Positions 1 through 11,700 of a DNA stretch of 64,000 nt are shown in pieces. The translations under genes were made by a program, and so were the position numbers. Every line of letters begins with the position of its first letter. Position 1 is the stretch's first letter. The notes below the pieces were generated by a model. The model made no database searches, had not been told where the DNA came from, and saw nothing but the letters and a program-made list of their open reading frames with translations. This stretch comes from Rhynchopus euleeides (taxonomy: Eukaryota; Euglenozoa; Diplonemea; Diplonemida; Diplonemidae), in the NCBI GenBank assembly GCA_963210315.1, contig OY723237.1, positions 4,399,608-4,463,607 on the forward strand, read 5' to 3'.

Positions 1-51
1 GATGAGACAACAAAAAAATATTCGACAAGACCTGTACAAACCTTGCACTGA

Positions 52-918
52 ATGTGTCGCAGCATGGGACAGGTGCTCAGTTCCGGAAGGTCGTGCTTGC
101 CTGTCACAGGACACACCTACAAGGGCTTGTTCCGCTACCTCTTTGTCTCCCTTGCAGACCTCATGCATTTCCGGTATGCAGACATCCCCTGGCGCTTCTG
201 GGGATGCAAGGATGAGTCAGCCCGGATTCCCTTCTTGCGTGCTCGGATCTCAGGGCATATATTTCACTGGTTGATGGAGCATGCCGAAAAGGGATCAACG
301 CGCAATGCCTACGTACACAGTCTCCATCATTGGTGGGCTCCAGAAGATGCAGTGCCTCTGCAGAACAACGACGAATTTGAAGAAGCAGAGAACGGACATC
401 GCAAGAAAGATGCCGTTACAATCGCCAGCTCCGCAACTTACGAGAGAGATCTTGCGATGGCAGAAGAGAAGCGGCGCGCATCGGGCATGCCTTGGAAGGT
501 TGCGCACCTGTCGCAGGACGGGATCCTCGGGTATAGAGAAGTCATCCTGTGTCCGTGTCTGCACACCCGACACGCTCATAGATTGGCTGTGTATGTTCTT
601 TGCACACAGTTGACACAGCTGCAGAAGGGGTTTGTGCACTGCAACACACAGGACTTCGTTGAACCCATCAGCGCGCCCTACTTCCTGTTCCGGTTCCCCG
701 AAGGACACCGCAAATTATCGCTCTGCTTGTGCAAAATGCCAATCCCGCTGGGGGCGACTTTCACATCATTCGTGTCATCCGAGGCGACTTTGAGCACGCT
801 TGACCAACGCGCACAGCAGGAGGGGGATGACAGTTCTGACGAAGAAGATGAGGCCTGCAGGATGGCTTGTCTTGCCCAAGGTGTAACACAACTACGACAG
901 GCGATGGCCGCACTTTGA
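52..918 (+). pseudogene. Decayed homologue of the main ORF of the adjacent transposon
   Basis: This 288-codon open frame begins right after a stop at 49-51. It has no convincing 5' part, so it looks 5'-truncated. Its middle (about 170-420) parallels the second ORF of the 1.2-4.6 kb element: ADIPWRF matches QDIPVRY, NAYVHSLHHW matches SAYAHSLEHW, and ENGHRKKD matches GNGERKRW, in the same order and spacing. The C-terminus is acidic (DDSSDEEDEA) but lacks the C2H2 fingers seen in the neighbour. No inverted repeats frame it within the window. I infer a second, older and divergent member of the same transposon family. Its molecular function is not recognised. Confidence 0.5.
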
Positions 919-1109
919 CACCTCAAATTCTAACCGCTCACCTCCGCAGGTGTAGCCGCTACCAGGAGGATAGGTAGGTAGTCCAGAGTCCGGGGAAACT
1001 GACAGAAGCAAAACAAGCCCCTCCCCATCCCTCTTCCACCATGATTTTACCCCCCACGCCAGTAGACTGTAACTATATCATGGGAAAAATGGATGAAAAT
1101 AGGTGAAAA

Positions 1110-1223
1110 GACTCCCGCTAGGGGGAGTCAGACTCCCCCTAGCGGGAGTCTGGACTCCCGCTAGCGGGAGTCTTTGACACCCGCTCAGACTCCCGCTCCC
1201 AGACTCCCGCTAGGGCCGCTGGA
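1110..1223. repeat. Palindromic CTCCCGCTAG cluster
   Basis: Imperfect tandem and inverted copies of GACTCCCGCTAG(C/G)GGGAGTC, at least three of them self-complementary, lie just outside the left end of the transposon at 1235. The stretch 919-1109 between the decayed ORF and this cluster shows nothing recognisable. Confidence 0.75.
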
Positions 1224-1277
1224 GTCCACCGTGTACATGTAAATGACATGTGCCACTTGTTATTTACGAGCTTTCCT

Positions 1278-1645
1278 TACTGGGGGGGGGCAAATACAAG
1301 CATACATGCTAATACAAGCATACATGCGAATACAAGCATATTATGAAAATCCGGATTTAAATAAAATTTTCAGGCTAATAGAAGCATATATGCTTCTATT
1401 AGCCTGGTAGAAAATATTGGGTATTTTTGGGGTTTTTGGGGGGTTTTCCACCACAAAAATATAAATTTTTCTACCAGGCTAATACAAGCATGTATGCTTG
1501 TATTAGCCTGGTCAACAAAAATTGGGTTTTTAGTATGCTTGTATTCGCAGTATAACCATTTATAATTTTTCCAGAAAGCCCCGCATTATGCGAGCTGGCA
1601 CGCTTAATACAAGCATATATGCTTGTATTTGCCCCCCCCCAGTAA
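1278..1645. mobile_element. MITE-like element, TTACTGGGGGGGG ends
   Basis: It begins TTACTGGGGGGGG followed by CAAATACAAGCATA and ends with the inverted version (TATGCTTGTATTTGCC, a C run, then CAGTAA). Its interior holds further palindromes of TACAAGCATA. The same ends, and an inner GCTGGCACG motif next to the right end, recur in the element at 13564-14271. No ORF is seen, so it is presumably non-autonomous. It sits inside the transposon of 1235-4580, upstream of ORF1. Confidence 0.75.
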
Positions 1646-1755
1646 CACTGGCGAGCTGTGTTGTTCCATTTGTTTATCCCCCGCGACCCCAGACCAGCAC
1701 ATGCCCTGCTGCACACACACACCCTCACTTACAAAAGGACCTTTGCACCTCCAAC

Positions 1756-2505
1756 ATGAGCAAGAGAACGGCAACCACAACACCGACGCGCAACAGCAAG
1801 CGGACGAAGAGCGGTGATCTGGGGAAGGAGGATGAGCGGCATGAAAGCCAGCTGCAGCAGCTTGTGGAGGACTTTGTGGCCCTGTACACCACCAGGAAGA
1901 CGGGGGAGGTGTTAAAACACACGGTGTTGAAGGAGATGCTGCAGAAGGTGCTGGTGACCACCATCCCCCCCAAGACTGGAGTGATAACAAAGGTGCTGAA
2001 ACACAAATACGATGCACTGGCTTCCTACAAGTCGCTGAAGGATGTTTCCGGCGACCTGTACACGGTTCGGATCGAAGGAAACCGTGAGATGGCCATCCAC
2101 GGCATCGCGCTGAAGCCCTTCCCCACGCCAACGCAGAAGAAGTCGGAGGGTTTCGCGCGCCTCAAGCTGGTGGTGGAGGACCTGGACAGCATGGATATGG
2201 TCAAGATGTACAAGGCATCGGCACAAGCCTCCACATCCGAGACGCGTCCGAAGCATAAGGCAGTGGCGGCGGTGGCGGCGCTGCAGCACATCGTTGTGGG
2301 CGTGCACGACCAGGAGACCGGGCGCTACTATAGCGTCATCGTCGAGAATGGCTTCACCAAGCTGGTGACGGCGACGCTGGAAGGGGTGCAGGTCGACTAC
2401 ACCTTCTACAGGGACCGTCCTTCGGACCAGTGTGAGCCAGGTGAATACAGCGGCTCGCTCGTTGTGCCGCCTCCGCATTTTGTGGATTCAAGCAGAAATC
2501 GGTGA
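1756..2505 (+). CDS. Transposon ORF1, 249-aa basic protein of unknown function
   Basis: The ATG at 1756 follows a pyrimidine-rich stretch and AG, and gives 249 residues. The N-terminus is basic and Thr/Ser-rich (MSKRTATTTPTRNSKRTKSG), resembling a nuclear-localisation or DNA-binding tail. It is followed by a predicted mixed alpha/beta body with no motif I recognise. The frame is intact and codon use is GC-biased like the host genes. It ends where the ORF2 frame begins, inside the TIR-bounded element, so a role in transposition (DNA binding or accessory protein) is an inference from position only. An upstream in-frame extension to 1588 runs into the nested MITE and is rejected as a start. Confidence 0.6.
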   Translation: MSKRTATTTPTRNSKRTKSGDLGKEDERHESQLQQLVEDFVALYTTRKTGEVLKHTVLKEMLQKVLVTTIPPKTGVITKVLKHKYDALASYKSLKDVSGDLYTVRIEGNREMAIHGIALKPFPTPTQKKSEGFARLKLVVEDLDSMDMVKMYKASAQASTSETRPKHKAVAAVAALQHIVVGVHDQETGRYYSVIVENGFTKLVTATLEGVQVDYTFYRDRPSDQCEPGEYSGSLVVPPPHFVDSSRNR

Positions 2506-4382
2506 AATCATTCGACAACACAGGGCAGAGTTGGGCATGTCTCTGCGCGAATGTGAACGGCTGGGCTCACTCGTTCGCAGAGAGACAGGGATCTCGATGG
2601 GGCTTTCATACCCCCTCCTCGTAAAGCATGAAGCTCCCCTCCGGCTGATGACGCCCTCTCTGCTGGGGAACATGCGGGGGTGCCTCGAGTTTCTGCTGAG
2701 GGCTTTCCCATCCGCTCGGGTCGCCCCCCACCAACAGTCATGGTCACGGGTGATGGCTACACACCCGGTAGCCTTCAAGGAAAGAGCAGGCAGCGACTGG
2801 CAATCGCATTGACGGACGGGATCACCGCGTCCCGCTTTCTGACAGTGTGTGACCGCCACAAGCCCCTGTTCTACGAATGGTGGATGCTCCATGCCTTGGG
2901 GCAGATTGTGGCAGTTCAGAAGGGGACCTTCACGAAGGGGCCTTGCTCCTTTTCCATCACCCAGTTCCGGCTTGGGGGTGACCACTTAGAGTTGTGGTCA
3001 CTCTTCAAAGGTGTAGGTGGGACAGGGCATCGTTCTGCCTTCTGCCTTACAGGAATCGACGAGCGTTTGGAGTACCTGCATGACTGCCACCGCTGTAGTA
3101 TCCAAGAGATGGATGCCGCAGGATCCACTTGTAGCATCGCTTCAAAATTCTCGAATCCTGTCTACACCGTGACGCCCCCCCTTCACGACACGAAAGGTGT
3201 CATGCGCCTCATTCTACGTACGCTGCCGGGATCAAAAGTGGTGGAGGAAACCATCCTTGGAAAAGTGGGCAAAAATTTCACTGGGAAGCACGCAAGAGAG
3301 ATACTCGCTGCTTTGAAGGCCATCACCGTGGGGAATCAGCGGACATTGTGCTGCGCAATGCAATCGCTGATCTTCTTCCGCGACCAAGACATACCAGTGC
3401 GATACTTCTCAACAGGTTCCTGCCGCAAAGAGTTTCTATTCGCTGTGATCAGCTATCATGTGCTGATTGTCTTGTTGGAGTGGGCAAATCCCGGGATCAC
3501 TCGCTCGGCATATGCTCATTCTCTCGAACACTGGTTTGATGAGCAGGATGCGCACAGGGTCACCGTCTCCGACGAGCTCTTCGAACAGGGCAACGGTGAG
3601 CGCAAGAGGTGGACACGTGGGGGATCCCCGCAGACGATGGAGCGTGATCTGCAGATCTATGAACTGAAACAGAAACACTTGACGGATGAAAATACCGTGC
3701 GCAAAGAGCCTCCACTGACTCCTACCATCGGCGAGCGGCCCCAAATATTATCTTACGATTCCATGCGCCTGTGCAGGTGTGTGATCACTCACAATGATAC
3801 GTGGCTCAAGTATCATTAGCTGCTCGTCAATTGGTGGTCCGCTTGGACAAACTTGGCCTCGGGTCACATGTGCGCCGCAGAGATGGTCACGGACAAACAT
3901 TTCAGGCAGAACCCGGCAACAACGGCGATGTTTTCCTGGTTTGCATCTGTGACGAAGAACCCTGGGAGGTGACGGAGGTGACGCCCCCTGCACAAGGAAT
4001 CACCGACGGGGAGGAGGCTGGTGATGGCGGCAACCTTGCGAGTGACGGCAATAGCGGCGAGGCTGGTGATGATGATGATGATGGCGACGAGACATCCGCC
4101 ACAGAAGAGTATAGCTGCGTTGTTTGCCCTGACAAGAGCTTCGCGCGGGTTTACGGGCTCTACGCCCACTACGACGGGCAACACCGGCCGAGGGCGCAGT
4201 GTGAATGTCGAGTGTCTTGCCCCTTGTGTGAGAAAACGGTGTTCAGAAGTGGACTTAGCCAACACGCCCTCTACGTCCACCAGGATGAGCTGGACATCAC
4301 GACCTGCCCTGTGTGTCTGCAGGAGTTTGCTTCACAAGAACTGAGGGATAGGCACATGTCGGACGAACACCCTGCAGTCTGA
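2432..4382 (+). pseudogene. Transposon ORF2, frameshifted, with three C2H2 zinc fingers
   Basis: Coding character runs through three frames in turn: 2432-2720, 2700-3817 and 3801-4382. Frame changes fall near 2.70-2.74 kb and 3.80 kb. Comparison with the relative at 52-918 (LCPCLHTRH against LCRCVITHN, then TQLTQLQKGF against RQLVVRLDKLG) shows the second break is an indel inside one ancestral protein. Recognisable pieces are a VMVTGDGY segment, a GGDHLELWSLFKGVGG segment and PPLHDTKG, which remind me of large unclassified eukaryotic transposon proteins. The 3' end has an acidic linker and three finger-like units (CVVC, CPLC and CPVC, each followed by paired His). The element is probably not autonomous now. 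Whether the first break is an intron is unresolved. Confidence 0.55.
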
Positions 4383-4554
4383 AAAAATGAGACTCGTCGT
4401 CGGCACAAAATACAATCAGTCCACTCGATCCGATCTCGACAGCTGTTGCATTGCACTCCCACCGTTTGCTGGTCATTTCTCCCCCCTCCTTGCCACTCCG
4501 CTTGCCAAAAAACCTTCCCTCACAGTGTAGAGTATGAAGGAAACCGCGGAGATG

Positions 4555-4720
4555 ACAAGTGGCACATGTCATTTACATGTAAAATTACAAGTACCACTTG
4601 TAAAAGTTACAAGTGGCACTTGTAATTTTACAAGTGGTACTTGTAATTTTACAAGTGGTACTTGTAACCATTTTTCACTTGTAATTTTACATGTAAAACC
4701 ACTTGTAATGTAATTTACTT
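4555..4720. repeat. Right TIR plus palindromic ACAAGTGG/TACTTGT array
   Basis: The first 26 bases are the right TIR. After it come five or six alternating inverted copies of TTACAAGTGGTACTTGTAA-type words, able to fold into long hairpins. They may be decayed or stacked terminal repeats. Confidence 0.7.
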
Positions 4721-7700
4721 CAGCGCCGTGCGTGTGGGTGTGTGTGTGTGCCGCGCCACAAAGTGGCGCGTGGGTTGACACAGTGTGGACAGAGTAATGC
4801 AGAGACACAGCGAAAAAAAATCCCCTCAATTTAACAAAGAGTGTTGCGGGAGGGGGGGGGGGGAGCAGGACACCCCAACCGTGCAGGAGCAACCACCCCG
4901 CACACACTGCAGCACGCATACACACACGCACCGCTGCCCCCCCCCACCCACCCTCCCTGGGATACCCATGTGCCACACGCGTTGCACACGAAAAACTGCC
5001 CATTTCCAGACAACAGCCGATGATGCGGTTGCCTCTTCTGAGCGGCGTCACCCCCGTTGTCTGCGTGTATATTTTCGTCATGTCTCATTAACTTGTGTAT
5101 TGTCGAGGGGTGGGGGGGGAACAGAGGCAGGTTTCGCGGGGTGCCCGTTTGTTGTGCATTGCATGTGCACAGCACACGGCATGACCTCCCCCCCCCCCCG
5201 GCAGTTCCTCATCACGAGCGTGCCATATATTTTTTGCGGATTTTTGGCCGCAAACAAGCAGCACGCCTGTCAACAAATGAAATGAAAGCAGAAGGAGAAA
5301 ACGCTCCGGGAAGGGGAGGGGGAGGGGGAGGGGTACCCCCAAAGGACCCCCAGAAAGATCTGGGGGGAGGGCACATTCTATCACACGCCACGAACACAGT
5401 ACGTGGCAGGCCGGTGCACAGAGGGTGGTTCCCACGGCCTGTGTACCTGCCCTGTTTTTGCCCCGCCCTCTGGGCCAGACCAACTAAGATTACTATACAA
5501 ACAAGGAAACACCCACTAGTGTCGTCTGCCTGGAATGTACTCCTCCAGGTGCTCTTGATACTCGCTTCTGCCGAGGAGCGCAGTAGGTTCGAAACGAGAT
5601 GGCATCAAGAGTGGGTCCACGTGGTGTCCTGTACATTCCGGTCATGCTGCGACACGTCGTCAAGAAGTGAAACAAACAAGGAACAAGAGGAAGATGCGAC
5701 ATACGGCAATTTTCCACGGTGCCTGGCCAGGCGAATCCGGAACAGCAGTCTGCTGTTATAGGCACTGCCAAAAAAATCATTCAAATCGTTCAAGGCGCAG
5801 CACTCTGTCTTCTGTGTATGCGCCACACAATAGGTTGGGGTGGGGTGTCGTGTGCATCAATGGGGGCAGAGCAGAGGTGAAGACGATTCATGTGTGGCAC
5901 TGTGTGAGACAGTTGGTGGGGTCGTCTCGGTTCGCTCGGTGCCAAAAAAACAACAACAACACCAACAAAAAATGATTAACGCGTGCGTGTTGTGTGTCCT
6001 GTGTGTGATGTGATGTGTCTTGTATACTGGCATCCCTTTGTGTGGCAGCCCTTTCACTAACAGCCACCGCGGTGCCATTTGACCCCCACCCCGCCCCGCC
6101 CTTTAACCCGAAGCCTGTGAGCAGACAGTCACTCACAGCAATCATCCAAACGTGCTCTAAACACTAACCCACCCTCAGGTTTTGTGTGTCGAAGCGTCAA
6201 CGCAACAATAAACAACATTGCTGAATGGTGTTGTGACTTTGTTGCATTGTTCTCTGAAACCCCACCCACCCCCCCCAAAAAAGGAAACGCGGTTCATTTC
6301 AGAAGAACTCGAAAAACGGTAGCCTTCGCACCCCTCTCGCAGAGGAGTTCTCCTTCAGGAGCCTGGCCAAGGAGACTAACACAATCCTTCAAAAATGCCC
6401 CCAAAAAGGCATTCAATGGCAATCCTGTGTGCTGCTGCGCGGGACAACTCGCAGTTCTTGAGGTGGGGGGGGGGGGGCAGGGAACACTGAAAGGGATACA
6501 ACAAAAAAATCGAACCGAAATATAACGAAAAATATGAACGAACCGAACAGAAAAATGAAACAATATCATCGCACGCAACCCCCCAGCAAGAATTTCAAGA
6601 CAATCAAACCTCGGAACGCGAACACCACACCGCATCGGGCTGTCACTGCTCTAGTCTACTCAGGGAGATGAACAGCAGGAGAGGCGTGGGCGGGGGGACA
6701 TTCTTACCTGGTACCCTGTGTGCAGGAGCCTGTCACCGTTGCTCACCAATCACTGCACTAGATCCCCTCTGCTTGCCTGCACGGCGTGATTGTTTTGGAG
6801 CTGAAGCGACAGCGCAATCAACAAGAGTCGAATCCAGAAGAACAGGGGGGGAGGAGGCACTCCTGGGAGGGACTCTTTTGTGTCGAAATGGTGGCATCCG
6901 CTTCAAAAGATACGCCGTGTGTTTGGGCTCACTGGGACCGGTCCTGCCGCAGCACGAACTCATACAAACCAGAGAGGGCTTTCGCTGATCGTGCCGAAGA
7001 GGTGCGTTTTGCTACATTTTCTCCTAGGGGGTCTTCGCTACGGGGTGGTCGTCAGTGCGTTTTTCGTGCATTTCCAGTTGGCTGAAAACTGACGAAGATT
7101 GACGAATCATAACGACCAGCGAAGACCCCCCTAGTACAGTGAGAATGTCGCCGGAAAAAAACAGTGTCGCCGAAACTTGCTGAATAGCGAGAGCCCTGAT
7201 CTTTTCTTGTCTCGCGATGCTTGAGGTGGTGCGGTTTTGGGAACCGAAGGTTTGTCTGCCCGAACGTTTTGGTGTTCCTCGTAGCTTTCGCCAACTCCTG
7301 TGTTCGGCAGACGCGCTGCGCCACGATCCCTTTCGGTGGCGAAGTGGTGCAGTCCCTCTCGGCCATTCATTGTTGTGTCTCACATAGGTTGCCACTGCCG
7401 TGTGTGTGTTGCTGTTGCACGAACAAAGCGGTGTTGGGGGAGGGCCGACCGTAGGATCTTTCATCAGGGGCAGCCACCCATGGCCGAAAAACCACGGGAC
7501 CGTTGGGGTACATACTGTCCTTTCAGATCTCAAGTGCCTTCAAGTGAACTCTTCCCCAACAACACTACAGGGGGCTGCATCGCACGTCACAAGGCACAAG
7601 GCACGGTTTTGACGCCAAGTGGAGGTCGCCTCCTCCACCCCATGAAAAGTGAAACCCAGTTTGGGGGAGAAAATGAAAAAGCAAATTTACAGGAACGCTC

Positions 7701-8724
7701 CAGGGTTATTTGAACAATTGAGATCTTTGGCGCAGCGTCTCGAGTTCTTTTTATTGCAGCCCGCGAGGGTGCAGGGGGGGGGGTGCGTAGGGGGTGAGGG
7801 GCCTCAGTTTGCTCTGAGGTGCCTTACAGAAACCTCAGGACTCTCTCCTTCACTCGACACCCCCCGGTTCTTTTTCATCGGGTATCTCTTGCGTGTCGAA
7901 GCGTCACCCGCATCAACAACAATAAGCTTACTGAGACCAGAGAACAGCTGCTGCTGGGGAGGAGGTGAAGAGTTCTTTGTTGCGGGGGTGGGGGTGTAAC
8001 ACTGTTCTGGCTTATTTCGGGTGATAGACACATTGTGACCAAAGCCCTTTGTCTTTTTTTCCAATACACCCTGGATCGGCTGATGCAAAAGAAGGGGAGG
8101 GGAGGGCCTGCCTGTGGAAGCAAGCGTGTATTCACGCTGGCTTCAACACGCTAATCGCCTGTGTGTGTGAGAGGGTGGCGAATGACGTAACATTTGGCTT
8201 GCGGTGAAAGCCGACAAAAAGGTGGGTGCGCTGCTCAGGGGGGGGGGGGGGGGGAAGAGAGCGGGGTTGTGCACAGCTTGTGCACAACATGGGAGAGTCG
8301 CATCGTGAGCAGCGTGTGTTCGGTGTTGCTCTACACTACTATCCTTACAAAAAAAAGACAAGATTTCACGTGTGTTTCTGTGTGGCCTTTATACCTCTGA
8401 TGCATGGACGGGCGGCGCGGGGTGGGTGGGCCGCTGATAGAACTCTCCCTCACGTCGGCCCGCAGCCCCGCCCCCTCCCCTCCCTCCCCTTCTACAAACG
8501 GGACTTCGAGAGGACAAAACATGTTGGGTCTGGACAGTCGCCGGACCCCCCCTGCCCCCCCGCCCACTAAACCCCCACCCCCCCACCGAGAGTTGTCGCA
8601 CAAGCACATCGACATCTCTGTGCGTGCCACAACAAGACTCCAGCCTCGTGACCTTGCCACACAACCACACTCATCATCACACCCCCCGACCTTCCCAGGT
8701 GCTGGTGCTGGTTCAGTACGCACC
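4721..8724. other. Intergenic, low-complexity GC-rich spacer
   Basis: No gene recognised. It holds (GT)n, G and C homopolymer runs (for example 4850-4862, 5189-5200, 6466-6478, 8238-8255), and the foldback element at 7024-7134. A unit near 6150-6215 (GTGCTCTAAACACTAACCC, then GAAGCGTCAACGCAACAA) recurs near 32877-32965. Open frames here are short, overlap on all strands and look like noise. Confidence 0.6.
7024..7134. mobile_element. Foldback/MITE element, CTTCGCT family, copy 1
   Basis: About 111 bp, bounded by CTAGGGGGTCTTCGCT and its inverse AGCGAAGACCCCCCTAG. The interior (CGTCAGTGCG, then CTGAAAACTGACG) matches the copy at 17162-17276 in opposite orientation. Confidence 0.8.
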
Positions 8725-11700
8725 ATGGCGGTGCCGCAGGCAGCTGCCGATTCCAGTAAGCCTGTGACTGACACGGAGCACAAGGAGGCGATCTCTGCGG
8801 TCCAAAGGTACAAAGATGTGAAGGACTTGGAGAGTATGTCCCCGCCACCCCAGACACAACCCTGCATAACGAGTGAAGGGTGATCATTCTTGTGATTCCT
8901 TCCACTTCTATTTCACTCCCCCCCTCCCTCCTTTCCCCCGCAGAGGCGAAGCAGTGGGCGCACTACATGTGCCAGCGGCACCAGGCAACCAACCAATACG
9001 TGCGATCCGCCTACTGGGCCTACGAGCTGCAGGAGATGGCGAAGCAGGAGAGCAACGCCTCCGACGAGCAGATGTGGCGGAAGTGGCTCACCGACATGCA
9101 GCCCTTCGTCGACCGCGACCGCCAGAAGGGGCCCGACGGCGCCGCCACCGCCGCACCCCCCTCTGCGAAACCGGCCACCGCCACCCCCGCCGCCGCCGCC
9201 ACCGCCACAGCCGCCACGCCGCAGCAGCCCGCAGCACCGCAGCCTGCAGGCCCTGCCCCGTCGCCCTCCCCTCCGCAGCCTCACATGGGCGCCCCTGGCC
9301 AGCAGTACGGCCTGCCCGCAGGGCAGCCGCAGCCACCGGCTGGCCCCTACGGCGCCCCGCCGCAGAACCCACCCCTGCCGCACGGCGCCCCGCCTCAGGG
9401 TGCCGGAGGGTACCCAGGCACAGGGTATGCTCCCCCGCCGGCGGGGGGCCCGCCCCCGCCGCATGCGGGGTACCCTCCGGGCTCGGCTGGTGGCGGGTAC
9501 CCGGGGTATGCGCCGCCGCCGCAGCAGCCGCCGCCACAGCCGGTGCACGGAGGGGGGTACCCCGGGTCTGCGCCGCCGCCGCTGCAGCACCACCACCAGC
9601 AGCCGCCGCCGCAGCAGCCCGGGTGGGGCGGCGCTGCGGCGGGGGCGCAGCCCCCGCTGCCCCAGGGCTACCCTGGCGCGCCGTCCCCCTATGGCGGCGG
9701 CGGAGGTGCCGGAGTGCAGCCCTACCACCACGTGAGTGTGGGTGGTGCGCCCCTTCCTCCGGGGGCCCCGCCGGGGCGGGGTGGGCCCGGTGGTGGTGGT
9801 GGTGGTGGGGGCGGGATGTCGTCAGGCCTTGGGCGTGGTGGGTATTCTGCGTCGCAGGAAGGGTGGGAGGGGTCGTCGCGTGGGTACGACGTGCGCGTAG
9901 GGGGGAATGGGGTGGACCCGCGGCAGGGCGGGTGGGAGGGTGGTGCGGTGGCGGCGGCGCCGCCGTCCGATATCAGCAGGAAGAGGGGGCGGGATGATGT
10001 GGATGGCGGGCGGAGCAGCGTGCTGCTGCCGGGCACGGATGTCAGGGGGCAGATCGACAATTTCATCGAGAGGATCGAGCAGGATCTCGTGCAGGTCAAG
10101 ATGCCGCGCGACAGGCGTGCGGAGATGTGGCTCAACGCCATCCAGGACAAGCTGCTCCCTTGGCTCGACGGCATGCTCGTCCCCCCGATGGACGGGCCCC
10201 TGCCTCAGCCCTCGGTATGTGGGGTGGTGCGGGGGTGTGGTCAGTCCCCAAAAAGCCTGCTCCGCCGGTTTTCAAATTTTCAAACAAACTGGTGGGGAGA
10301 CTTGCCTTTGCCCTTACCCTCACAATCAAGCCTTCCCCCCCCCCCCCCCCCCCTCTTGCAGGCGGCGCAGGATGGTCGCCAGAACCCTGGTGCTGATGCG
10401 GACTACAGGGCGCAGAACGAGACGTGGGAGTGGAACAAGCAGCCGCAGGTCGGGAGGCGCGACCACCACGCCCTCCTGCGCAGCACCAACAAGGCGCCGA
10501 AGGATGTGCTGTCAATGATGTGCTTCAAGGCAAAGCTTGCCATAAACTACAACTTCACCCCGCATGGCCTGGTATGCCTCCTGCCTGTTCGCCGACCGAC
10601 CCGCCGGTTGGGGGTGCAGTGAAGCCAGTTTGCGGGGTTTTCAAGTCGTAAATGGAACACTAGCGACACATGTCACTGGACACGAAGGAATGGGGGAGAG
10701 GTTGTGGTGAAACGCACACACCTCGACCTGTGATCGGAGGTGAGATGTGGCTCTCCAATTACGGCACTACCGCGTGCCGTAAACTCCAACCGGACCTGCT
10801 TTCTCCGTGTTCCATTTCCTCCTTCGTTGCATGCAGGCTGCAGAACAAAAACGGCTTAAAACCCCCTTCCCCCCTCCTCCCTTCACAACCCCAACCCCCC
10901 GCCTGCAGAAGTACAGCGAGAATGTGCTGGGCGAGCCCGAGCAGCAGAGCCTCCTCCGTGCCATCGACAGCGGGCTGTGGGAGGAGATCTCCTCACGCCG
11001 CATGCAGCACTACGGGTTCAAGTATGCCAGTTCAGGAGGCGGGTGAGAGCATGGGCAGGCGTTGTGGCTTGTGGCTTAGACAGTGTTGCGCTACCCCCAC
11101 ACACCCACACACCTACACCTCTGCGGCACACAGGGAAGCGGGCGACCTGAAGACGCCGCACCCCAGCATGAACCTCATACGCTCTGCAGGGCACAAGGGG
11201 GCACACCTGCCGGTGCCGACCGACCCGATCCCCGAGTGGGGGCACCGCCTGATCGCACGCCTGCAGGAGGCAGGGTTTGTCAGCGGCCCCACCCCGAACC
11301 ACATCCAGGTGAACGAGTACTACCCTGGCCAGGGCATCGGCACGCATGAGGATCGTTGGTACTTCGGTGAGGAGGTATGCGGGCTATCTGTGTCTGTGGT
11401 TGTGGCAGCACCCTGCCGACTACTGTCCCCTGTCGCTGCCCCACCCCCCCCCCCCCCATGCACCCACCACCACCGCCGACAGGTGATCACGGTCAGTCTT
11501 GGCAGCCCTGTGACGATGCTGTGGATCAACCACGCGGACACCCCAGCCGCACAGGCCGGCGTGCCGAGGAGCCGTGCGATTCACACCCTCATCCGCCCGG
11601 GCAGCGTGCTGGGCTTCACAGGGCAGGCACGGTATAAGTGGCGGCACGGCATCCCTGCCGTGAAGGAGGACCTCGATGAGCACGGGAACGTGTTCACCCG

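Larger units (their letters stand above)
1235..4580 (+). mobile_element. 3.35-kb DNA transposon with perfect 26-bp TIRs
   Basis: Positions 1235-1260 (begins ACATGTAAATGACATG) are exactly the reverse complement of 4555-4580 (ends CATTTACATGT). Between them lie ORF1 (1756-2505), a longer broken ORF2 (about 2432-4382) with C2H2 zinc fingers, and a nested 0.37-kb TIR element (1278-1645). The right end continues into more palindromes built from ACAAGTGG and TACTTGT. I could not define a target-site duplication, so the true boundary could lie a few bases outside. The superfamily is not recognised, and no DDE triad could be placed with confidence. Confidence 0.7.

Noticed and set aside
3795..3815. 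Programmed ribosomal frameshift in ORF2.
   Set aside because: No slippery heptamer or downstream structure, and a second unrelated frame break exists in the same gene.
3775..3825. A 43-nt intron (GTGTGT...CATTAG) to explain the ORF2 frame change.
   Set aside because: Removing it leads to the wrong frame compared with the relative at 52-918; a simple indel fits better.
4721..8724. Several 100-180-codon open frames in the spacer.
   Set aside because: They overlap in all frames, run through homopolymers and show no domain, splice or acceptor context.
8900..9740. Long minus-strand open frame antisense to the AlkB exon 2.
   Set aside because: Shadow of a GC-rich Pro/Gly/Gln coding region; no minus-strand acceptor or family match.
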